A stretch of DNA of 15,040 nucleotides from a bacterium (GTDB lineage: Bacteria > CG2-30-53-67 > CG2-30-70-394). The number at the start of each line of letters is the position of its first letter. The stretch's first letter is position 1. The stretch covers positions 1 through 15,040 of the forward strand of contig JAJRSX010000085.1 in the NCBI GenBank assembly GCA_024278555.1, read 5' to 3'. Positions 6,648 to 12,180 of the stretch are shown here, in pieces. The notes under the pieces were generated by a model, which was not told where the DNA came from, did no database searches, and saw only the letters and a list, made by a program, of their open reading frames with translations. The translations under genes and the position numbers were made by a program.

Positions 6648-6991
6648 CACCCCTGAACCCCGCGGAGGTTTCGGTCGAGGTGGTGGAAGTAGAGGGCGAC
6701 GGCGAGGCCGACGAGGGCGCCGTCCATCGCCACCCCAACCGCGGGGAGGCGGCCGTGGACCATCGCCCCCACCATCCCCGCCGCCATCCCCCCCCACATC
6801 CCCGGGACCATCACCTCGAACATCCCGGTGATCGGGGTAAGGAGGAGGGCCCCCACCATGGCCACAAACATGCCGGCCACCATCGCCGCCACCATGGCCA
6901 CGCCGCCGCCCAGCGCGGCGGCGGCCCCGCCGCAGGTGGCCGCGACCGCGGCGAGGAGGGCCACACAGGCGATATCGATGAGGCGACGCAT
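6647..6991 (-). CDS. Small membrane protein with methionine at every fourth residue
   Basis: From the ATG at 6991 the product is 114 residues and mostly hydrophobic, with two to three probable membrane helices (about 5-20, 28-80 and 85-102). All twelve methionines lie in one register of four: 1, 33, 37, 41, 45, 57, 61, 65, 69, 73, 77 and 89, giving stretches such as GMWGGMAAGMVGAM. The DNA shows the same regularity, with CAT recurring every 12 nt on the plus strand, while the codons between differ. A helix with MxxxM spacing would expose a methionine stripe. MxxxM in the second helix of Ctr1 copper transporters is a known Cu(I)-passing motif, so metal binding is a reasonable but untested inference. 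I recognise no named family. The start is uncertain: there is no good Shine-Dalgarno and the frame is open to 7372, but hydrophobicity begins right after MRRLID. It is coupled to the downstream methyltransferase. Confidence 0.72.
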   Translation of the reverse strand: MRRLIDIACVALLAAVAATCGGAAAALGGGVAMVAAMVAGMFVAMVGALLLTPITGMFEVMVPGMWGGMAAGMVGAMVHGRLPAVGVAMDGALVGLAVALYFHHLDRNLRGVQG

Positions 6992-7075
6992 GGGGTGACG
7001 ACACCACGGATCCGCCGACGGGGCAAACCTGGGAGAGCTCGAGTGGATCGTCGGCTCTGGTTTACCCCTGCAGGG

Positions 7076-7096
7076 CGATACCGGCGATCGGTATCG
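7076..7096. promoter_or_regulatory. Perfect 8-bp-arm palindrome CGATACCG-N5-CGGTATCG, candidate operator
   Basis: The two arms are exact complements around GCGAT. The site lies about 85 nt upstream of the Met-rich protein start at 6991, where an operator or a 5'-UTR hairpin would be expected. No regulator gene is adjacent, so the binding factor is unknown. Confidence 0.45.
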
Positions 7097-7194
7097 TCGG
7101 TGATCGAGCCGCAAATGGGGCGCAAATGGTGGTGCCTCCACTCTGGCGTCTCCGGTGGCGCTCATCCGCGCGCAATGGCCTGGAAGGCGTTTTT

Positions 7195-7354
7195 TTGGCC
7201 ACGGAATCCACGGAAGGGCACGGAATAGGGGTCTCCTGTTGGGCTGGGCGAGCGACCCGAACCCCATTCTTGCTCGAAGTAGGACCGGCGCCACCTCGTC
7301 CTCTTCCCCCCCCCCGCCGCACGCTCTCGCCCCTTCCGTGGGTTCCGTGGCCAA
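7195..7354. repeat. 160-bp element with 23-bp terminal inverted repeats (element A)
   Basis: The left end (7195-7217) and right end (7332-7354) are inverted copies with one mismatch in 23. The left arm contains CACGGA repeated about every 9-10 nt (CCACGGAAT, CCACGGAAG, GGCACGGAA). The interior has a run of C and no ORF of any recognisable kind. The layout looks like a MITE or long-hairpin repeat. It fills much of the 477-bp gap between the Met-rich gene (6991) and the DksA-like gene (7469); the rest of that gap (6992-7075 and 7097-7194) shows no gene. Confidence 0.7.
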
Positions 7355-7444
7355 TTCCCTGCCGGGCAGCATGGTCCCCGCGTCTCTGCGCGAGGGCCCC
7401 CAACCGACGATTCTGGTGACGATCCTGGCGTTTCCGCATCCCCT

Positions 7445-7461
7445 TTATACGTGGCTATGAT
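7445..7461 (+). promoter_or_regulatory. AT-rich -10 candidates in front of the DksA-like gene
   Basis: TTATAC (7445-7450) and TATGAT (7456-7461) both resemble -10 boxes. They lie immediately before the gene, with no clear Shine-Dalgarno between them and the ATG codons at 7457, 7460 or 7469. If TTATAC is the -10, the transcript would start near 7457, close to or at a start codon, so a very short or absent leader is possible. No strong -35 is visible. Confidence 0.3.
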
Positions 7462-7468
7462 GCGGCCC

Positions 7469-7804
7469 ATGGACGAGGCCGAGATCGAGGGGTTCCGCGA
7501 GGCGTTGCTGCGGCTGCAGGCGGAGCTTCGGGGGCTTGAGAAGGTGGCTTTGGAATCGACGAAGCCGGTGGAGCTGGATCAGTCGCGGGTGGGGCGGTTG
7601 TCGCGGATGGACGCGATGCAGGGGCAGCAGATGGCGCTCGAGGTGGCGCGGCGGCGGAAGCAGCAGTTGGTGAAGATCGAAGGCGCCCTGCGGCGCATCG
7701 AGCTGGGGACCTTCGGCGACTGCTACGTGTGCGGCGAGCCGATCGATCTCCGGCGCCTCTCCATCGATCCGACCAATACCCGCTGCGTTGGTTGTGTGGA
7801 GTGA
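7469..7804 (+). CDS. Short DksA/TraR-family C4 zinc-finger protein
   Basis: The 111-residue protein has an N-terminal coiled-coil half (residues about 1-80). It carries the segment ELDQSRVGRLSRMDAMQGQQ that typifies a stand-alone small DksA-like family, followed by a complete C4 zinc finger with CYVC (Cys85, Cys88) and CVGC (Cys106, Cys109). DksA proteins bind RNA polymerase through the secondary channel and, with ppGpp, adjust rRNA and amino-acid promoters. This protein is shorter than DksA and lacks its N-terminal extension, so the same target is likely but unproven. The start at 7469 (MDEAEIEGFREALL) fits the usual N-terminus of the group. Starts at 7451 (GTG), 7457 and 7460 are also in frame, and none has a good ribosome binding site. 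It appears monocistronic. Confidence 0.9.
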   Translation: MDEAEIEGFREALLRLQAELRGLEKVALESTKPVELDQSRVGRLSRMDAMQGQQMALEVARRRKQQLVKIEGALRRIELGTFGDCYVCGEPIDLRRLSIDPTNTRCVGCVE

Positions 7805-7832
7805 CCCGGCCTCGCTACCGCTCACAGGAACT

Positions 7833-7990
7833 GCCTATCCCGTTAGCTCAGCAAAGCTGGATGGTCTGGTAAAACAGGAACACGAAATCTTGAAAAGCAC
7901 GGAAAAACTCCCTCAATACTTTTCGTGTTTTCTTCCTTTCGAGTCTTCATGTCCCCATCGGGCTCATCCATCTGAGCTAAGGGGATAGGC
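7833..7990. repeat. 158-bp palindromic element with 19-bp terminal inverted repeats (element B)
   Basis: The left end GCCTATCCCGTTAGCTCAG (7833-7851) and the complement of the right end (7990-7972) differ at one base of 19. The similarity continues inward (TGGATG, then CACGAA or TGAAGACTCGAAAGG on each arm), so the whole element can fold into a long imperfect hairpin. It begins 28 nt after the DksA-like stop and ends 3 nt beyond the cls stop codon (7996-7994), so it separates two convergent genes and may serve as their terminator. It encodes no recognisable protein. The right arm is closely related to the element at 9460-9565. Confidence 0.8.
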
Positions 7991-7993
7991 GTA

Positions 7994-9427
7994 TTACAGG
8001 AAGGGTGAGAGGAGCCAGCAGAGTGCGTCGCGCAGGCGCACCGGGAGGGAGCGGCCGTCCACCTCGTCCAGGGTGACCGGGGTCGACTGGGCGACGATGT
8101 CGCGCACCTGGTCGCCCATCGTTGCGGCGAAGGCGGGGTCGTGGATCTCCAGGGCGAGCTCGAAGTTGAGGCGCAGGCTCCTCGGGTCGAGGTTCGCCGA
8201 GCCGATCTGGGCGTACTCGCCGTCGACCAAGAAGAGCTTTGTGTGGGCGAAGGGGGGCGGCTGGTAGTAGACCGCGACGCCGCGCTGGAGGAGCTCCCAG
8301 AGCATGTTGCGGGTCGCCCAGTGGACGAAGGGGAGGTTGCTGCGTTCGGGCAGGACGATCGTCACCCGCACCCCCCTCAGGGCCGCCACCTGCAGGGCCG
8401 CGATCACCTCGCGCGGGGGGAGAAAGTAGGGGGTGACGATGTCGATGGAGCGGCGGGCCGCGGCAATGGCGCCGAGAAGCACGCTCACCAGCTTGTCGAG
8501 GTCGTCGCCGGGGCCGGTGGAGATCGCCCGGCAATGGGCACTCCCCTGCCTACCCAGCTCCCCCGTGGAGAGGCCGATCTCCTCGCCGGTGGCAAAGCGC
8601 CAGTTGTCGGCGAAGACCTCCTCCAGGTCGCGCACCACCGGGCCGGCCACCGCGAAGTGGATGTCTTGGGTCTGGTGGGCGGTGGGGTGGGTGGCTACCA
8701 GGTGGCGGTCGCCGATGTTCATCCCGCCGGTGAAGCCCACCTCGCCGTCGACCACCATGAGCTTGCGGTGGTTGCGCAGGTTGATGTGGAGAGCCGGCGG
8801 CAGGAGCCGCGGGGGGAGAAAGCGCGCCACGGCCACGCCGCGCCGCGCCAGCTCTTGGCTCGCCCGCGGCCGGGCGTACCAGTCGCCGACGCCGTCGATG
8901 AGCACCCGCACCTGCACGCCGCGCCGGTGCGCCGCCTCCAGGGCGTCGATGAAGCGGCGGCCGGTGCGGTTGGTCTCCAGGATGTAGGTCATCAGGTAGA
9001 CCGTGTGGCGTGCCTGCTCGATCGCCGCGACCATCTCCGGGTACGCCTCCTCGCCGTTGACCAGGGGGCGTACCTGGTTGCCCGGCAGGAGCGGCCTCCC
9101 GGAGACCCTCCGGGAGATGCGGGCGATGGCATCGGCGGCGGTCTCTCCCGCGCCCCGGTCGTCGAGCCGGAGTCCCCCTCCCGCCTCCGCCGCGCTCTCG
9201 TAAGGCATCCGGAACCAGTAGGTCGGCCGCCCGTGGAGCTGGCGGGCGCGGGTGCGCACCCGGTTGATGCCGAAGGCGAAGTAGAGGAGCGGCCCGGCGA
9301 GGGGAAAGAGCAGCGTCGCCGTGATCCAGCCGAAGGCGGCCCGCGGGTCGCGCTTGTACATCAGCGCATGGGCCGCGGCGACCGGCGCGACGAGCAGATG
9401 GAGGAGGAGGAGAAGGGTGGTCACCAT
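7994..9427 (-). CDS. cls: Cardiolipin synthase (phospholipase D superfamily)
   Basis: The enzyme makes cardiolipin from two phosphatidylglycerols at the inner membrane. The 477-residue protein starts with two membrane segments (about 3-22 and 31-54), as in ClsA. It then has the two HKD catalytic motifs: HRKLMVVDGEVGFTGGMNIG (His220, Lys222, Asp227) and HTKLFLVDGEYAQIGSANLD (His395, Lys397, Asp402). Both triads are complete, so the enzyme should be active. The start is supported by AGGAG at 9438-9434, 6 nt before the ATG. The gene stands alone and is bracketed by related repeats: element B begins 3 nt beyond its stop and the half-copy at 9460-9565 lies about 33 nt upstream of its start, in opposite orientation. 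Most family members are 470-510 residues, so the length is normal. Confidence 0.93.
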   Translation of the reverse strand: MVTTLLLLLHLLVAPVAAAHALMYKRDPRAAFGWITATLLFPLAGPLLYFAFGINRVRTRARQLHGRPTYWFRMPYESAAEAGGGLRLDDRGAGETAADAIARISRRVSGRPLLPGNQVRPLVNGEEAYPEMVAAIEQARHTVYLMTYILETNRTGRRFIDALEAAHRRGVQVRVLIDGVGDWYARPRASQELARRGVAVARFLPPRLLPPALHINLRNHRKLMVVDGEVGFTGGMNIGDRHLVATHPTAHQTQDIHFAVAGPVVRDLEEVFADNWRFATGEEIGLSTGELGRQGSAHCRAISTGPGDDLDKLVSVLLGAIAAARRSIDIVTPYFLPPREVIAALQVAALRGVRVTIVLPERSNLPFVHWATRNMLWELLQRGVAVYYQPPPFAHTKLFLVDGEYAQIGSANLDPRSLRLNFELALEIHDPAFAATMGDQVRDIVAQSTPVTLDEVDGRSLPVRLRDALCWLLSPFL

Positions 9428-9459
9428 CGCTTACTCCTCTCCTAAAGTGCCCAGACCCT

Positions 9460-9565
9460 CTAGCTCAGGTGGATGGTCCGATGGGAACACGAAGACACGA
9501 AAGGGGGAAGACACGAAAGATTTTGATGGAGTCTTTTCGGGTTTTGGGTCTTCTCCTCGGACAGA
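9460..9565. repeat. Element B-related repeat, partial copy in opposite orientation
   Basis: Starting at CTAGCTCAGGTGGATGG, about 75 nt match the complement of the right arm of element B, with clear identity through CCGATGGG, GAACACGAAGACACGAAAGG and the following A-rich segment. The copy is itself an imperfect hairpin: GGTCCGA on the left and TCGGAC near 9557-9562 on the right are complementary. The outer 19-bp inverted end of element B is missing on the right side, so the copy is incomplete or degraded. Confidence 0.65.
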
Positions 9566-9622
9566 AAATGAAGGTAGACCCCCATTCTGACCCCGATCTC
9601 CTGCTGGCTCTTCACCCTGTTG

Positions 9623-9736
9623 ATGATCGCCACCGCGGTGCTGTTCACCATTGCCGCCCGTTACTGTCGTGGCGAGACCTACATCCACGAAGAACACCCG
9701 GCGCGGCGGGGCGATCCACTGCCGGCTGAACGGTGA
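9623..9736 (+). CDS. Very short membrane-anchored ORF, unknown; possibly the tail of a broken gene
   Basis: From an ATG at 9623 the frame gives 37 residues, MIATAVLFTIAARYC followed by a polar tail RGETYIHEEHPARRGDPLPAER and a stop at 9734-9736. The frame is open further upstream to a TAG near 9572, and the codons there add LTPISCWLFTLL, which completes a membrane helix. A single helix followed by a charged tail looks like a real protein rather than random GC-rich sequence. It may be an independent small protein starting at the TTG (9620) or ATG (9623), or the 3' end of a gene cut off by the repeat at 9460-9565. I do not recognise the family. No good Shine-Dalgarno is visible. Confidence 0.35.
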   Translation: MIATAVLFTIAARYCRGETYIHEEHPARRGDPLPAER

Positions 9737-9977
9737 TCGCGTCGTGCTCTCGGGGAGCGCGGTGACGTTCATGGAAGGAGTCCGGCCTGCGCTATGGGTT
9801 TCTGGATCGAGGTAAACGATCGGCCGTCGCCGGTATGCGGTCCAGGGCTCACCGCACCTGGTCAGGGAAGAGGCCCGCCTCCAGTGGGGAGCCAGAGCGG
9901 CGGGGAAGGGGAGACGCAGGGGCGCCCGTGGGCTCGCTGCGGCTAGCACGCCACGCTGGGTCACAACGCCGCGGCGC
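9737..9977. other. Gene-free stretch, nothing recognised
   Basis: Both strands were read in all frames. Open frames exist, as expected from high GC, but none gives a family motif, membrane segment or ribosome binding site that would support a gene. Together with the repeat, the short membrane ORF and the nitroreductase remnant on either side, it looks like a region of gene decay. The 169 bp at 10131-10299, beyond the remnant, are likewise empty apart from a weak GCTGCC/GGCAGC hairpin near 10138-10157. Confidence 0.5.
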
Positions 9978-10130
9978 TCAGCCGAGCTCGGCGGGGGCGT
10001 CCCAGCTCCCGGTGAAGACCAGCGCCCCCAGGGTGACCGGCGCCACCGAGCGATCGGCGAAGGCCCGCGGGCTCCAGCGCTGTGCCGGAAGGTCGTGGAT
10101 CGGATAGTCGGTTGTCGCGAGCTTGTTCAT
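9978..10130 (-). pseudogene. Nitroreductase-family remnant with the middle of the gene missing
   Basis: The ATG at 10130 opens a 50-residue frame. It starts MNKLATTDYPIHDLPAQRWS and continues PRAFADRSVAP, which is the standard N-terminus of a group of FMN nitroreductases (YPIHDLL-RRWSPRAF-DRPV). After residue 32 the sequence jumps to LGALVFTGSWDAPAELG and stops, which resembles the C-terminal tail of the same group (LSEFVF-GRWGEPA). The roughly 150 residues carrying the FMN and catalytic core are absent, yet the frame remains open. GGAGG at 10145-10141 lies 10 nt upstream of the ATG. This is best read as an in-frame internal deletion that leaves a nonfunctional mini-gene. The N-terminal match is firm and the C-terminal match is from memory of the family. 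Confidence 0.6.
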
Positions 10131-10299
10131 CGGGATGCTGCCTCCCCGAGGGCAGCGAGTGGGCTGCGTTGTTAGATGGTGTCGCGATCACAGTCCGTCG
10201 TGCGTGGCTTCAGCGCAATCGCCGTGGCCGAAAAATGGGGCCGACGATTTGGGGGCGCTGCCGGCCCACACGCGACGACCGCTCGAACGGCCGTGTCGC

Positions 10300-10818
10300 T
10301 CAAAACGAGAGGCCGTGGGTGACAATGGCGATCATCACGCCGCCGGTGACCAGCTTGATCAGGCTGCCGGCGAGGCGGCCCATGAGCGCCCCTTTGGCCA
10401 CCGCCTGGGCGTTGCCCGGGTGGCGGGTGCGGGAGTACTCGACGGCGAAGGCGCCGCCGAAGGTGCCCGCCAGGGCGCCGGCGATAGAGCCGAGAATCGG
10501 TGCCACTGCCGAGCCGAGGATCGCCCCCACGATGCCGCCGGCCATGCCCCCCACCGCGCTCCACACACTCCCCTTTGCCTGCTTTGCCCCGAAATAGCCC
10601 GCCACCGCCTCGCCGACCTCGGCGGCCACGGCGAGACAGAAGAGGGTGATCGCCACCCACCACGGCAGCACCTCGGCGCCGGCGATGAGGGTGAAGAGGG
10701 CGGCCGCGGCCGCGATCAGGAACTGGCCGGGCACGCCTATGGGGATGACCAGGAGCCCCACCACCATGGCGAGGTAGAGGAGGGTCGCCTCAACGATCAG
10801 TCCGGCGGTGGCGAGCAT
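10300..10818 (-). CDS. DUF456 family integral membrane protein
   Basis: The 172-residue protein is almost wholly hydrophobic, with four to five predicted membrane segments. It has the DUF456 pattern: GVPGQFLIAAAAALF (28-42), an acidic pair AAEVGEAVAGYFGAKQAKGS (65-84), glycine-rich GGMAGGIVGAILGS (89-102), then AGTFGGAFAVEYSRTR. The function of DUF456 is not known; the glycine-rich helices resemble glycine-zipper membrane proteins. It is the last gene of the lipoprotein-protease operon: its ATG lies 9 nt after the protease stop, and its AGGAG (10828-10824) overlaps that stop codon, so translation should be coupled. No terminator with a U-run follows. Confidence 0.85.
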   Translation of the reverse strand: MLATAGLIVEATLLYLAMVVGLLVIPIGVPGQFLIAAAAALFTLIAGAEVLPWWVAITLFCLAVAAEVGEAVAGYFGAKQAKGSVWSAVGGMAGGIVGAILGSAVAPILGSIAGALAGTFGGAFAVEYSRTRHPGNAQAVAKGALMGRLAGSLIKLVTGGVMIAIVTHGLSF

Positions 10819-10827
10819 CGGTTCTCC

Positions 10828-12180
10828 TCACGGGCAGGTGAAGGTGTCGAGCTGCTCCACCGCGCGGTCGAAGCGCAGCAGGCCGTAGCCGCCCTTGTCG
10901 TCGCGGCCCGGGGCGCGGACGTCTTCGGCGGTCTCTCGTAGCAGCCTCCGGAGGCAGTCGTTGGTGAGGGTGGGGCGGGCGGCCAGGAGCGCGGCGGCGA
11001 CGCCGGAGACCAGGGGGGCGGCCATGGAGGAGCCGGAGAGGAGCTGGTAGCCGCCCTGGAGGAAGGCCGAGTAGATGTGCTCGCCCGGGGCGGTGAGCTC
11101 CACCGTGCGGTGGTAACTGGAGAAGTCGGCGATGTCGTCGTCGGCGAAGGCCCAGGCGGAGACGGAGATGGCGTCGTTGTAGCCGGCCGGGTAGAGCTGC
11201 TGCCGCTTACCGGCGTTGCCCGCGGCGGCGACCACCACCACCCCGGCCCTCCAGGCGTCGCGCACCGAGTCTTCGAGGGTGTGGCTGTCGTAGGGGGCGC
11301 CGAGGGAGAGGTTGATGACCCGGGCGCCGTGGGCGACCGCGTAGTCGATGCCGTCGGTCACGTCGCCCATGGAGCCGGTGCCGCGGCTGCCCAGCACCCG
11401 CACCGGCAGGAGCTTGCCGGCGAAGGGGGCGGCGATGCCGATGTGGTTGCCGGTGGTGGCGGCGGCGATCGCCGCCACGTGGGTGCCGTGGCCGTTGTTG
11501 TCGCGGGTGGTGCCGCTGTCACGCAGATAGTCGTGGCCGGGGAGCAGCCGCCCGGCGAGCTCCACGTGGCGCTCGTCGATGCCGGTGTCGACGATCGCCA
11601 GGGTGACCGCTGCATCCAGGGGGCGGCCGTGGAGAAGCTCCAGGGCGCGCGGCCCGCCGATCCGGCGGAACCCCCACTGGAGGGTGGTCACCGCCGGGTC
11701 GCTCGCCCAGGCGGCGACGGTGACCGGGTAGTTGGGCTCCACGTAGGCGACCCGCGGGTCGGCGGCCAGCCGGGCCACGGTGGTGTCGAGGTCCTGGCCG
11801 TCGAGGGCGAGGCGGGTGACCGGCCGGTAGTGGAGGGTGCCCGCCTCGCGGGTGGCGGTGGCGTGGACCAGGTCGCCGATGGCGCTGGTGGTGACCACCC
11901 CGGGGCGCAGGCGCACGAGGAGCTCGGTGATCGGCGGGGCGGCCTCGGCGGTCTGGGCGATCGCTGTCACGGCGACGGCGAGGAGGAGGGTGAAAAGGGT
12001 GAGGAGGGCGGCGCCCCACCCCCTCCTCACGGGGCCCGGCGAGGCGGGATAGGGGCCGGCTCCCGCCGGCGAAGCAGCCCCTTCGGGCCTGCCGCGGCCG
12101 TTGGCCGCGGCTCGCGAGGGGGAGCTCGCTCCTACCGTGATCCTGCGGGTTGGGGATGCGGTTTCGGGACACATCTTCAT
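10828..12180 (-). CDS. Secreted subtilisin-like serine protease (S8 family)
   Basis: The catalytic domain has a complete triad: Asp198 in AIVDTGID, His231 in NGHGTHVAAIAA and Ser385 in LSGSSMAAPLVSG, with oxyanion Asn322 in AAAGNAG. It resembles thermitase- or fervidolysin-type subtilases. Residues about 83-150 look like a propeptide (ELLVRLRPGV ... DPRVAYVEPNY). The signal peptide is at about 52-80 (RRGWGAALLTLFTLLL ... AQTAEA). With the ATG at 12180 the protein is 450 residues and the start overlaps the lipoprotein stop as ATGA. In that version residues 16-44 are encoded by the 87-bp repeat at 12049-12135. Alternatively translation starts at a GTG at 12030, directly before the signal peptide, giving 400 residues, but that start has no clear ribosome binding site. 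It is the middle gene of a coupled operon. Confidence 0.9.
   Translation of the reverse strand: MKMCPETASPTRRITVGASSPSRAAANGRGRPEGAASPAGAGPYPASPGPVRRGWGAALLTLFTLLLAVAVTAIAQTAEAAPPITELLVRLRPGVVTTSAIGDLVHATATREAGTLHYRPVTRLALDGQDLDTTVARLAADPRVAYVEPNYPVTVAAWASDPAVTTLQWGFRRIGGPRALELLHGRPLDAAVTLAIVDTGIDERHVELAGRLLPGHDYLRDSGTTRDNNGHGTHVAAIAAATTGNHIGIAAPFAGKLLPVRVLGSRGTGSMGDVTDGIDYAVAHGARVINLSLGAPYDSHTLEDSVRDAWRAGVVVVAAAGNAGKRQQLYPAGYNDAISVSAWAFADDDIADFSSYHRTVELTAPGEHIYSAFLQGGYQLLSGSSMAAPLVSGVAAALLAARPTLTNDCLRRLLRETAEDVRAPGRDDKGGYGLLRFDRAVEQLDTFTCP
12049..12135. repeat. GTAGGAG multi-hairpin element, copy 3 (87 bp), inside the protease 5' end
   Basis: Its complement (12135 down to 12049) matches copy 2 in length, order and most bases. 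It opens GTAGGAGCGAGCTCC, has CCGCGGCC-AAC-GGCCGCGG in the middle, then a CAGGCCC/GGGGCTG stem with a mismatch, then GCCGGC-GGGA-GCCGGC, and ends CCCCTAT. Loop and stem changes between the copies are partly compensated, so the paired structure appears to be kept. The 87 bp equal exactly 29 codons and sit in frame between the protease ATG (12180) and its signal peptide. Confidence 0.85.

Noticed and set aside
6992-7372. Upstream extension of the Met-rich protein frame (127 codons)
   Set aside because: The extension is Arg/Pro-rich, runs through element A, and would place a long non-hydrophobic region before the first helix. It most likely is noncoding.
7951-7987. A possible tRNA gene at the D-arm-like motif
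   Set aside because: No anticodon arm, T-arm or matching acceptor stem follows at the required distances, so only the D-arm-like piece is present.
8141-9445. A 434-codon plus-strand frame opposite cls
   Set aside because: cls on the minus strand has both complete HKD motifs and a ribosome binding site. The opposing frame shows only a biased Glu/Val/Gly/Arg composition.
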